Of a DNA stretch of 64,000 nucleotides, positions 1 through 7,908 are shown in pieces; within the stretch, counting starts at the first letter, position 1; every line of letters begins with the position of its first letter. Origin of the DNA: DASSSQ01 sp963839285 (GTDB lineage: Bacteria; Actinomycetota; Thermoleophilia; Gaiellales; Gaiellaceae); NCBI GenBank assembly GCA_963839285.1, contig CAWIUN010000003.1, positions 40,304-104,303 of the forward strand, read 5' to 3'. The translations under genes and the position numbers were made by a program. The notes below the pieces were generated by a model that saw only the letters and a program-made list of their open reading frames with translations, was not told where the DNA came from and did no database searches.

Positions 1-37
1 AGCTGGCGGTCACGCCGGCCGCCTCGCCCGCCGTCCC

Positions 38-115
38 GTGACACTCGTCACAGGCTCGCCGCGCCTCGGCCGACCTCTCCAGCCGCCGCCCACCGTCCTC
101 GTGACACTTCGTCAC
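38..115. repeat. Two GTGAC/GTCAC dyads at the window start
   Basis: GTGACACTCGTCAC (38-51) has the GTGA-N6-TCAC layout of CRP/FNR-type sites. GTGACACTTCGTCAC (101-115) differs by one added base. The second is part of the 18-base word CTCGTGACACTTCGTCAC, which recurs exactly at 33171-33188. The region 1-111 holds no gene that I can support. Confidence 0.5.
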
Positions 116-669
116 AAGGGCTCTCCCGCCGCCCACGCGTCGACGCGGTCGATCACCAGGTGCATCAGCAGCAGGTGCATCTCCTGGACGCGGGCGGTCG
201 TCTCGGACGGGACGACGAGCGCGTGGTCGGCGTGGTCCGAGGCGGGCGCGCCGCCGCCGAAGAGCACCGTCACCGCGCCGAGCTCGCGCGCCTTCGCGAG
301 GCCGCGGACGACGTTCTCCGAGCGGCCGCTCGTCGTGTAGCCGACCGCCAGGTCGCCGGGCCGGACGAGCGCCTCGAGCTGGCGCGCGTAGAGGTCGGCG
401 AAGTCGTAGTCGTTGGCGATGCAGGTGACCGCCGACGGGTCGGCCGAGAGCGCCTGCGCGGCCAGCGGGCGGCGCTCCCGCTTGAAGCGCCCGAGCAGCT
501 CGCCGCTCAGGTGCTGCGCGTCGGCGGCGCTGCCGCCGTTGCCGAAGGTGTAGACGCGCCCGCCCCGCTCGTAGACGGCGATCATCGCGTCGGCGACGCG
601 CCCGACCTCCGGGAGCAGCTCCCGGATCCGCTCTGCCAGCTCGATGTGATCGTCGATCGGGTCAGCCAC
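112..669 (-). CDS. SIS-domain sugar phosphate isomerase (GmhA-like)
   Basis: This is a protein of about 185 aa made of one SIS domain. The phosphosugar-binding loop TFGNGGSAAD lies near residues 41-50 and TTSGRSENV near 112-120, the two hallmark loops of phosphoheptose isomerase and related SIS proteins. It likely isomerises or binds a sugar phosphate in the cytoplasm. It is the last gene of the minus-strand sugar operon and overlaps the ROK kinase by 8 bases if the GTG at 669 is used. A GTG at 681 is an alternative start; neither has a strong ribosome-binding site. Since the rest of the locus handles oligosaccharides, a role in sugar phosphate conversion is more likely than heptose synthesis, but this is inference. 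The stop codon lies inside a GTGAC/GTCAC dyad at 101-115. Confidence 0.82.
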   Translation of the reverse strand: MADPIDDHIELAERIRELLPEVGRVADAMIAVYERGGRVYTFGNGGSAADAQHLSGELLGRFKRERRPLAAQALSADPSAVTCIANDYDFADLYARQLEALVRPGDLAVGYTTSGRSENVVRGLAKARELGAVTVLFGGGAPASDHADHALVVPSETTARVQEMHLLLMHLVIDRVDAWAAGEPL

Positions 670-1648
670 GCGACTCGGCACGGTCGTAGACGACCGCGGC
701 CGCCCCGACGACGCCGACGTGGTCGCCGAGCGCGGCCGGGACGATGCTGACCGCGCGCCCGACGGGCCCCATCGCGTGCTCGAGCACCCAGCGGCGGGCC
801 GGCCCGAGCAGCTGCTCGCCCGAGCGGGCGACGCCGCCGCCGATCACGACGAGCTCCGGCTCGAAGAGGTTGACGATCGAGGTCAGGCCGCAGGCGAGCG
901 CCTCGACGGTCTCGTCCCAGAGCGCCGCCGCGGCCGGGTCGCCGGCGCGTGCGCCTGCCGCGACCTCCTCGGCGGTGCGGAAGGGGAGCCCCGCCTCCGC
1001 GGCGCGCTCGGCGATCGAGGTGCCCGAGACGTACGCCTCCAGGCAGCCGCGCCGGCCGCAGCCGCGGCACTCCCGCCCGTGCCAGTCGACGGTCACGTGC
1101 CCGAGCTCGCCGCCGTTGCCCTGGGCGCCGCGGTAGAGCCGCCCGTCGACGACGACGCCGCCGCCGACCCCGGTCGAGAGCGTCAGGTAGACCATGTTGC
1201 TGACGCCGACGCCGGCGCCGTAGCGGTGCTCGCCGGCCGCCGCCGCGGTCGCGTCGTTCTCGAGCACGGCGGGCCGCTCGTAGGCCGCCTCGGCGAGGGC
1301 GACGATCGGCACGTCGCGCCAGCCGGGCAGGTGCGGCGGGGCGAGCAGGACGCCGCGCTCGGCGTCGAGCGGGCCGCCGCAGCCGATCCCGACCGAGGCG
1401 ACCTCGGACCGCTGCAGGCCCGACTCGGCGGTCGCGCGCCGGCCGAGCTCGAACAGCCGCTCGAGCATCGCGTCCGGCCCGCGCTCGGCCTCGCTCGGCT
1501 CGACCAGGAAGGACAGCACCCGCCCGGCCGCGTCGACGACGCCGGCGGCCAGCTTCGTGCCGCCGATGTCGAGCGCGAGGACGGGCGCGGCCGCCTGAAC
1601 GACGTCGCGGTCGCCGACCACGACGCGTGTCCCCGTCGACGCCTGCAC
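662..1648 (-). CDS. ROK-family sugar kinase
   Basis: This is a 328-aa ROK protein. The ATP-binding DIGGTK motif is near residues 27-32, the second glycine-rich block TLSTGVGGG lies mid-protein, and the zinc-binding ROK signature GHVTVDWHGRECRGCGRRGC shows the expected Cys cluster. There is no N-terminal helix-turn-helix, so it is a kinase rather than a NagC/XylR-type repressor. It probably phosphorylates a hexose released by the glycosidases of this locus. The GTG start at 1648 lies 3 bases after the stop of the upstream permease, so the genes are co-transcribed. The frame is intact. The exact sugar (glucose, mannose or an amino sugar) cannot be read from the sequence. Confidence 0.88.
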   Translation of the reverse strand: MQASTGTRVVVGDRDVVQAAAPVLALDIGGTKLAAGVVDAAGRVLSFLVEPSEAERGPDAMLERLFELGRRATAESGLQRSEVASVGIGCGGPLDAERGVLLAPPHLPGWRDVPIVALAEAAYERPAVLENDATAAAAGEHRYGAGVGVSNMVYLTLSTGVGGGVVVDGRLYRGAQGNGGELGHVTVDWHGRECRGCGRRGCLEAYVSGTSIAERAAEAGLPFRTAEEVAAGARAGDPAAAALWDETVEALACGLTSIVNLFEPELVVIGGGVARSGEQLLGPARRWVLEHAMGPVGRAVSIVPAALGDHVGVVGAAAVVYDRAESRG

Positions 1649-1651
1649 GGC

Positions 1652-2602
1652 CTAGCCCTTGCGTCCCTGGGTCGCGATGCCCTCGATGAAGTACCGCTGG
1701 CCGAGGAAGAAGATGATGATCATCGGGACGGTGGCGATCACGAGCGCCGCCAGGATCACCTGGTAGTCGCCGTGCCCGCCCGCGGCGGGCCCGAGCACCC
1801 CGAGCAGCGAGTAGAGCCCCCGTGGGATCGTGAACTGGCTGTCGTCGCGCAGGTAGATCAGCGGCTTCATCAGGTCGGTCCAGCTCGCCTTGAACTCGAA
1901 GATGAAGGTGACGATCAGCGCCGGCTTCGCGATCGGGACGACGATCCGCCAGAACATCGTCCAGTAGTTGTCGCCGTCCATCCGCGCCGCCTCGAACAGC
2001 TCGCGTGGGATCCCGAGGAAGAACTGCCGCATCAGGAAGACGTAGAAGGCGCTCGCGAACAGGTTCCCCATCCAGAGCGGGTACTGCGTCCCGGTCAGGT
2101 GGAGCTTGTTCCAGATCAGGTAGGTCGGGATCATCGTCACCGCGCCCGGCAGCATCATCGAGCCGAGGATGAACGAGAAGAGCAGGTTCCGGAGCGGGAA
2201 GCGGAAGTACGCGAACGCGAAGGCGACGAGCGCGCTCGAGATCGTCACCGTCGTCGCCGCGAGCGTGTCGATGTAGAGGCTGTTCCAGAACCAGCGGGCG
2301 AACGGCACCGCCTGCGAGATGTCCTGGATGCCGCGGAAGACGTCGAGGTAGTTGGACGGATGCAGGTGCGCGGGGATCAGCTTGTTGTCGAAGACCTCCT
2401 CGCGGGGCTTCAGCGACGCGCTCACCACCCAGGCGAACGGGTAGAGGAAGAGCACCGTGAAGCCGAGCAGCAGCAGCAGGTAGAGGCTCGTCCGGATCGG
2501 CTTCTCCGGCCGGCGGAGGCGCCGGCGCGAGGGCGCGGGCGCGAGCGGCTCGGTCGGCGGCACCGCGACCGGCTGCTGCACGGGTGTCGGCGTCGCGCTC
2601 AC
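1652..2602 (-). CDS. ABC sugar permease, MalG type
   Basis: This is a 316-aa integral membrane protein with a proline-rich N-terminal tail followed by about six hydrophobic segments. The first segment is LYLLLLLGFTVLFLYPFAWV. The cytoplasmic EAA loop reads EAARMDGDNYWTMFWRIVVP, the standard contact site for the ATPase in the MalFGK family. The short C-terminal tail after RYFIEGIATQG matches MalG-like subunits. It overlaps the MalF-type gene by 4 bases (ATGA-type junction) and so works as its heterodimer partner for sugar import. No ATPase gene lies on this strand; the UgpC/MsmX-type ATPase at 9786 in the divergent operon is the obvious energy partner. Confidence 0.9.
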   Translation of the reverse strand: MSATPTPVQQPVAVPPTEPLAPAPSRRRLRRPEKPIRTSLYLLLLLGFTVLFLYPFAWVVSASLKPREEVFDNKLIPAHLHPSNYLDVFRGIQDISQAVPFARWFWNSLYIDTLAATTVTISSALVAFAFAYFRFPLRNLLFSFILGSMMLPGAVTMIPTYLIWNKLHLTGTQYPLWMGNLFASAFYVFLMRQFFLGIPRELFEAARMDGDNYWTMFWRIVVPIAKPALIVTFIFEFKASWTDLMKPLIYLRDDSQFTIPRGLYSLLGVLGPAAGGHGDYQVILAALVIATVPMIIIFFLGQRYFIEGIATQGRKG

Positions 2603-3549
2603 TTGCGCTCACCCTCGTAGTAGACGAAGCGGCGGCTGGCGAGGATCTGGACCGCCGTCACGATCATGATCAGGCCGAACAGCAGCCAGGCGAGCGCGGA
2701 GGCGTAGCCCATGTGGAAGAACTGGAAGGCCTGCTGGAAGAGGTAGATCACGTAGAAGAGCGTCGCGTCGGTGCCGAACGGCGTGTTCGGGTTGAAGAAC
2801 GCCGTGTAGACCTGGTCGAAGGTCTGCAGCGCCGCGATCGTGTTGATGATCGCGATGAAGAAGAGCGCGGGGCTGATCATCGGCACGGTCACGTCGCGGA
2901 ACTGGCGCCACTTGCCGGCCCCGTCCATCGCCGTCGCCTCGTAGAGGTGCCTGGGGACGCCGACGAGGGCCGCGAGCAGGATGACGACGCTGGCGCCCAC
3001 CGACCAGAGGTGCATGATCACGAGGCTCGGCTTCACCCAGCTCGGGTCGGTCTGCCAGTAGGGCCCGTGGATGCCGAGGTGCTCGAGCGCCCCGTTGATC
3101 AGGCCGTAGTCGCCGTTGAAGAGGAAGAGGTAGAGGATCCCGATCGCGACCGCGGGGGTCATCACCGGCAGGTAGAAGACGGTGCGGAAGAAGCCCGCGG
3201 CCCGGCCGACCCGCGCCAGCAGCATCGCGAGCGCGAGCGAGAGGATCAGGTGGGCCGGCACGACCATCGCGGTGTAGATCAGCGTCACGCGCAGCGCCGT
3301 CCGCACCTTCGGGTCGTGGAAGAGCTGCTGGTAGTTGTCGAAGCCGACGTTGTGCGTCGTCTGGATGATGCTGTAGTCGGTGAACGAGAGCACCGCGCTC
3401 GCCACCATCGGCCCCGCCGTGAAGACGACGAAGCCGATCAGCCAGGGCGACAGGAACGCGTAGGCGGCCCAGGTCTCGCGCTCCTTGAAGCCGGCAGCCC
3501 AGCGCCGGGCCCTCAGGAGAGGGCCCGGCGCCGTCGTTCTCGCTGCCAT
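2599..3549 (-). CDS. ABC sugar permease, MalF type
   Basis: This is a 316-aa membrane subunit of a carbohydrate ABC importer. It has an N-terminal basic stretch, a first membrane segment AAYAFLSPWLIGFVVFTAGP and the EAA loop EATAMDGAGKWRQFRDVTVP. I chose the ATG at 3549; a GTG two codons upstream is also possible. It lies 26 bases after the binding-protein stop and overlaps the MalG-type gene by 4 bases. Codons 7-16 lie inside a perfect 12-bp hairpin (3502-3531), which may lower read-through from the binding-protein gene into the permeases. The frame is intact. Confidence 0.9.
   Translation of the reverse strand: MAARTTAPGPLLRARRWAAGFKERETWAAYAFLSPWLIGFVVFTAGPMVASAVLSFTDYSIIQTTHNVGFDNYQQLFHDPKVRTALRVTLIYTAMVVPAHLILSLALAMLLARVGRAAGFFRTVFYLPVMTPAVAIGILYLFLFNGDYGLINGALEHLGIHGPYWQTDPSWVKPSLVIMHLWSVGASVVILLAALVGVPRHLYEATAMDGAGKWRQFRDVTVPMISPALFFIAIINTIAALQTFDQVYTAFFNPNTPFGTDATLFYVIYLFQQAFQFFHMGYASALAWLLFGLIMIVTAVQILASRRFVYYEGERK
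3502..3531 (-). terminator. GC hairpin just after the binding-protein gene
   Basis: The arms GCGCCGGGCCCT (3502-3513) and AGGGCCCGGCGC (3520-3531) are perfect complements with a 6-base loop. The hairpin starts about 44 bases after the binding-protein stop and lies inside the first codons of the MalF-type gene. There is no U tract. It may act as an attenuator or an mRNA-stabilising stem that keeps binding protein in excess of permease; this role is inferred. Confidence 0.5.
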
Positions 3550-3575
3550 GCTCACGGTCGAGCGGGAATCGCGAC

Positions 3576-4922
3576 CTACCGTGCGGCCTTGATCGCCGCG
3601 ACCGACTCCTTCTGCGCCTGGTCGAGCGCCGCCTTGGGCGACTGCTGACCGGCGAGGACGCGGTTGATCGCGTCGTTCCAGGCCTTCTGGAACTCGGCGC
3701 TCGCCGGCGACGCCGGGATGCCGACCGAGAAGCGCTGCTGGTCGTAGTACTTCTTGACCGCCTGGTCGAAGTACTTGTTCAGCTTCGGGATGCCCTTGTA
3801 GATGATCGCGTCCGCCTTCGCGTTGCCGGTCAGGATGCCCGTGTAGGGCTGGTTCTTCTCGGCGCGGATCTTGGCGCGGTTGTTGGCCGCCGCGACCCAG
3901 GTCGCGGTCGACGTCATCACGCGGGCCCACGTGCAGGCGGCGCCCGGGTGCTTCGCACCCTTCGGGATCGCCCACGCGGAGCCGGTCTCGTACTGGATCG
4001 GCTGGTTCTTCAGGTTGCGGAACTGCAGGCCGGTGATGTGCACGTTCGGCGAGGCGCCGGCGAGCACGTTGTAGTACCACTGCTCCATCGGCCAGGCGCC
4101 GATCTGGTTCTCGGCGACCTGGTTCTTCGAGCCGAAGAAGTCCCAGGTGTCGCGGAAGGACTTGAACTTGTCCCAGCCGCCCTGCGCGTTGATCAGGCTC
4201 ATCGTGTAGGTGAGGGCCCTGACCGCGCGCGGGTCGTTCAGGTGCGGGGTCAGCCCGTCCTTCGAGAGGATGTCGACGCCGTAGGCCTTCGCCCAGAGCG
4301 GGAAGAACTCCGGGATCTTCGGGTCGAAGCCGATCCGGGTCACCTTGCCGCCCGAGTCGAACTTGACCATCTGCTTCGCGGCCTTCAGGAGCAGGGCCGG
4401 CTTGGCGGGGTTGAGCCAGCCGATCGGCGTCTTCGTCATGTCGAGGACGTCGTTGTTCACCAGGATGTTCCGGATCGTGTAGAACTCCGGGATCCCGTAG
4501 GTCTTGCCCTTGTAGGTGACCTCGTTGAGCGCCGCCTTCCGGTACTGGCTCATGTCGATCTTCTGCGACTTGATGCAGGAAGACAGCGGCACGAAGGCGC
4601 CCTTGGCGGCGTAGGTGCCGACCTTCTGGCGGTCGAGGTAGACGAGGTCGGGGACGTTCCCGGAGGCGACCGCCGCCAGGAACTGCTGGTCGTTGAAGCC
4701 GCCGCTCGGCCGGGAGACGCCCCCGCCGACGGCCTTGGTCGCGATCGCGGCACGGGACTCGGCGACGTCGTCGCCGGTGCCGAAGCCCATGATCGTGAGG
4801 TTGTCCGCGCTTGCCTGCGCGCTGCTGTCGACCTTCGCGTTGGCGAGCGACGCGGTGACCGCAGCAACGGCGACCGCCGCGATCACGAGCAGAAAGGCGA
4901 ACCGCCTTCGCTGACGAGTCAT
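3576..4922 (-). CDS. ABC sugar-binding protein (extracellular)
   Basis: This is a 448-aa family-1 solute-binding protein. The start ATG at 4922 is preceded by a strong ribosome-binding site (GGGAGGG, 10 bases upstream) and gives a signal peptide with basic MTRQRRR followed by a long hydrophobic run ending SLANA. No lipobox Cys is present, which is unusual for a Gram-positive binding protein. The mature part contains GGFNDQQFLAAV and DRQKVGTYAAKGA, segments shared almost word for word with the second binding protein at 16290-17654. It is followed by the two permease genes and preceded by its own promoter, so it is the first gene of the transporter unit. The frame is intact. Confidence 0.9.
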   Translation of the reverse strand: MTRQRRRFAFLLVIAAVAVAAVTASLANAKVDSSAQASADNLTIMGFGTGDDVAESRAAIATKAVGGGVSRPSGGFNDQQFLAAVASGNVPDLVYLDRQKVGTYAAKGAFVPLSSCIKSQKIDMSQYRKAALNEVTYKGKTYGIPEFYTIRNILVNNDVLDMTKTPIGWLNPAKPALLLKAAKQMVKFDSGGKVTRIGFDPKIPEFFPLWAKAYGVDILSKDGLTPHLNDPRAVRALTYTMSLINAQGGWDKFKSFRDTWDFFGSKNQVAENQIGAWPMEQWYYNVLAGASPNVHITGLQFRNLKNQPIQYETGSAWAIPKGAKHPGAACTWARVMTSTATWVAAANNRAKIRAEKNQPYTGILTGNAKADAIIYKGIPKLNKYFDQAVKKYYDQQRFSVGIPASPASAEFQKAWNDAINRVLAGQQSPKAALDQAQKESVAAIKAAR

Positions 4923-5061
4923 AAGCGTGTTTCCCTCCCGAGACGAATGATGTGGCATCGTTCCCAGAACCGTGGTGTGAGAACGTAACCACACTCCTGG
5001 AAACCGGTCAAGGGGCGTGGCTTCCTCCCCCGACAGCTAAGGCGTCGCGAGCGCGCGGAAG
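4923..5061 (-). promoter_or_regulatory. Promoter and dyads upstream of the sugar-binding protein
   Basis: Reading the minus strand there is a -35 box TTGACC (plus coordinates 5006-5011), an 18-base spacer and a -10 box TACGTT (4982-4987). A dyad with arms GTGGT/ACCAC (4972-4992) covers the -10 box. A second dyad, GAATGATG/CATCGTTC with a 3-base centre (4945-4963), lies in the leader. A partial ACCGGT palindrome covers the -35 box. These are candidate operators for the LacI-family regulator encoded just upstream. The leader carries a GGGAGGG ribosome-binding site. Confidence 0.55.
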
Positions 5062-6114
5062 TTAGTTGCGCGGAGGCGCGCCGCTCGAACCGCGGACGAC
5101 GAGCCGGGGCTGCAGCCGCTCGACGACCGGCGGCGAGCCGGGATCGCCGATCCGACGCAGCAGCAGCCGGGCGGCGCGGCGGCCCATCTCGGTCGTCGGC
5201 TGGGCGACCGCGGTGATCGACGGGCTGACCATCTCCATCCAGGGCACGTCGTCGAAGCCGACCAGCGAGATGTCGTCCGGCAGGCGCAGCCGCCGCTGCC
5301 GCAGCACGTGCCAGGCGCGTTCCGCGAGCAGGTTGTTGGCGGCGAAGATCGCCGTCGGCGCCTCGACGTCGAGCAGGGCGCCGATCCGCGCGTCGGTGTC
5401 CTGCCCGGTCGGCGCCACGCGCACGACCAGCTCCTCGTCGACCGCGGCGCCGAGCTCCGCGTGGGCGGCGCGGTAGCCGCGCAGACGCCCGATGTCGCTC
5501 GTCCAGTCGGTGTCGACGACGAGCAGCCCGATCCGCCGGTGGCCGAGCTCGAGCAGGTGCGCCGTCGCCTCGCGGGCGCCGAGCTCGTTGTCGAGCACGA
5601 CGGCGTCGCACGGGGGGTCGGCGAGCCGCCGGTCGAGCTCGACGACGTGGACGCCGTGGCGGGCGAGCAGCGCCGAGGCCTCGCGGCCGACGGGCGTCAT
5701 GATCACCCCGGGCACGCGCAGCTCCAGGAACGTGCGGGCGCCGGCGATCTCCTCGGCGCCGCTGAGGTTGTCGGCGACGAGCACCATCTGGTAGCCGGAG
5801 TTGCGGAGGGTCTGCTCGATGCCCGCCCCGAGCCGGCCGTAGAACTGGTTGCCGAGGTCGGAGACGACGACGCCGACGACGCTGCTCTGACGCTGCTTCA
5901 GCGTGCGCGCCGAGGCGTTCGGGACGTACCCGAGCTGCTCGGCGACCTCGAGCAGCCGTGCACGCGCGTCGGCGGAGACGTAGCCGCGCCCGCTGAGCGC
6001 GCGCGACGCGGTCGAGGCCGACGTGCCGGCCTCGCGGGCGATGTCCGCGAGCGTGACCGGGCGCGGGCGCCCGAGCGGCGTCAGCTCCTGGTCGCCGGGC
6101 AGCGGGTCGATCAC
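5062..6114 (-). CDS. LacI/GalR-family transcriptional regulator
   Basis: This is a 350-aa repressor-type protein. After a short N-terminal tail, the helix-turn-helix VTLADIAREAGTSASTASRAL is followed by the hinge region YVPNASARTLKQRQS and a periplasmic-binding-protein-like effector domain with VVGVVVSDLGNQFY, GHRRIGLL and the late VGFDDVPW motif. The GTG start at 6114 overlaps the glycosidase stop (GTGA junction). Because it is co-transcribed with the glycosidase and the MBL-fold protein and precedes the transporter, it most likely senses a sugar and represses this locus. Its probable targets are the dyads at 4945-4992 and the operator at 9741-9754. The frame is intact. Confidence 0.92.
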   Translation of the reverse strand: MIDPLPGDQELTPLGRPRPVTLADIAREAGTSASTASRALSGRGYVSADARARLLEVAEQLGYVPNASARTLKQRQSSVVGVVVSDLGNQFYGRLGAGIEQTLRNSGYQMVLVADNLSGAEEIAGARTFLELRVPGVIMTPVGREASALLARHGVHVVELDRRLADPPCDAVVLDNELGAREATAHLLELGHRRIGLLVVDTDWTSDIGRLRGYRAAHAELGAAVDEELVVRVAPTGQDTDARIGALLDVEAPTAIFAANNLLAERAWHVLRQRRLRLPDDISLVGFDDVPWMEMVSPSITAVAQPTTEMGRRAARLLLRRIGDPGSPPVVERLQPRLVVRGSSGAPPRN

Positions 6115-7908
6115 GAGACCAGCTCCTCCGCCGCGCCCCGGCGGGCGCGCCACGTCGCCCAGGCGGTGCGCAGCCGGGCGTAGTCCTCCGGCTCGAGCGC
6201 CTCCCCGGTCGAGTCGACGTGGGTCGCGTAGTAGAGCGCCGGGACGCCCAGCGCCGCCTTCTCGCGCAGGTACGCGCGCCACTCGGCCAGGCTCGGCGCC
6301 TGCCAGTCGTCGGTGTCGACGAGCAGCTCGGGGCAGGCGGCGGCGGCCACGGCGGCGCGGTGGCGCATCTGGCGGACCACCTGCGGCGGCCCCGGGTCGT
6401 CCATCCTGAGCATGTCGTTGAGACGGAGCATGTCGGTCACGTCGGCGAACGCCGGGTGCGGCGTCTGCGTGATCAGGAGCGCGTCCGGCTTCGCGGCCTT
6501 GGCGGCCCGGTGGACGACGAGGAGGAGCTCGTGCAGGAGCGCGATCCCCCACGCGGTCCCGTGGGCGGTCAGGGCTCTCCCGACCGGGCGTGCGGCCGGT
6601 GAAGTCGATCTTGAGCCCGTCGGCGTCGAGCCCGCCCTCGACGAGGTCGGGCGGGGAGAGCAGCCGGCGGACGACGGCCGCGAGCGCCTCCCGCGTCGCC
6701 GGGTTGGTCGGGTCGAGGCCGACCGCCCCGCCGTCCGGCGTCCGCACGCACAGCTCGGCCGGCAGGCCCTCGGGATCCCAGGCCTTCCACCAGAGCAGCA
6801 CCTTCTGGCCGCGGGCGTGGCGACCGGCGATCCAGCCCGCGAGGTCGGGCCACTTCTCCTCGTCCGGCTCGTTGCCGCCGTAGCTCGCCTGCCACTTGTC
6901 GTCGAGCACGACCGTGCCGGGGACGACGCCGTGCTCCTCGAGCGCCTCGAGGAAGCCGTCGTAGGCGCGCTGCGTCGCGGTCGCGCCCCAGGGGAGGCCC
7001 GCCTCGGTCGCCAGGTGCACCTGCGCGCCCCAGCCGCAGAAGATCGGCTCGGACCACCAGCCGGGCGCCTCGCGCGCGGCCACCGGGGGCGCGGCGCCGC
7101 GGGCGGCGAGGTCGTCGCGGTGGCGGCGCAGGCCCGTGTAGGGGTCGCGGACGCCGGGCGTCAGCACGAGCACCGGCGCCTCGAACTCGCCGGCGGCCTC
7201 GGTGTGCCCCTCGTACTCGAGCCGGAGCGAGCAGAGCCGGTCGCCGGCGTCGTAGACGAGGTTCGAGAAGGTCAGCTCGCCGACCGGCGCCGCGAGGCCG
7301 AGGTCGAGCCAGCCGCCCTCGACCGGTGCCGCGGGATCGTCGACCTGCTCGGCGGCGGTCAGGGCGAGGTAGAGCGGCGCGGGCGTGAAGAAGTAGTGGC
7401 CGCGGCCGAGCGCGCCGTCGCCGGTGACGCCGATCCCCGTCGTCTCGCCCGCCGGCCGCACCAGCGTCGCGACGTCGCCGGGGCTCGGCGTGAAGAGCGT
7501 CCGCGCGTTCGAGATCGTCGCCTGGAAGCCGGTCGGCCCGGCCGCGAAGAGCGCGCGGAAGCCGAGCAGGTGCACGTCCGCGAGGACGCCGGCCCCGCTC
7601 ACGCGCGTGTGCAGCTCGAGCGCGTCCTCGTCGCAGACGATCGTCGTCGAGGCCCGCTCCCAGACGGTCGAGCGGCGCGCGACCTCGATCGCCGGCCGCT
7701 CGCCGGGGAGAAGCCGCGGCGGCTCGACGGCGAGCGTCTCGTCGACCGCGGCGACGGTGTCGAGCGCGGCTGCCGGGCGCAGGCAGAGGAGCCGCTCGCC
7801 GGCGGGCGCCGAGAGCCACGCCTCGAGCCCGTCCGCCGAGACCTCGAGCGCGTAGGCGCGCGCCTCGACCCGGATCGTGCCGTCGTCTGCCCGGATCGCG
7901 CGGGTCAT
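6111..7908 (-). CDS. Glycoside hydrolase, TIM-barrel (GH36/GH31-like)
   Basis: This is a protein of about 598 aa with an N-terminal beta-sandwich-like half and a C-terminal TIM barrel. The barrel shows TVVLDDKWQ, VLLWWKAW and ADGLKIDFTGR, the last resembling the nucleophile strand (KxD) of alpha-galactosidase-type enzymes in clan GH-D. It lacks a signal peptide, so it would act on imported oligosaccharides. The frame breaks once near 6580, where one extra base is present. Restoring it joins the two halves cleanly, and the total length is one base more than a multiple of three. The ATG at 7908 overlaps the upstream gene (ATGA) and its stop overlaps the LacI gene (GTGA). The family assignment is tentative. 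Confidence 0.7.

Noticed and set aside
719..2620. Long arginine- and aspartate-rich open frames opposite real genes across the whole window
   Set aside because: They are the expected antisense and shifted frames of GC-rich coding DNA, with no recognisable domain and low-complexity composition.
5062..7908. One long open frame that would join the glycosidase start to the LacI protein
   Set aside because: The middle (about 6115-6580) is arginine/proline-rich out-of-frame translation. The glycosidase continues in another frame to its stop at 6111, and LacI has its own GTG overlapping it.
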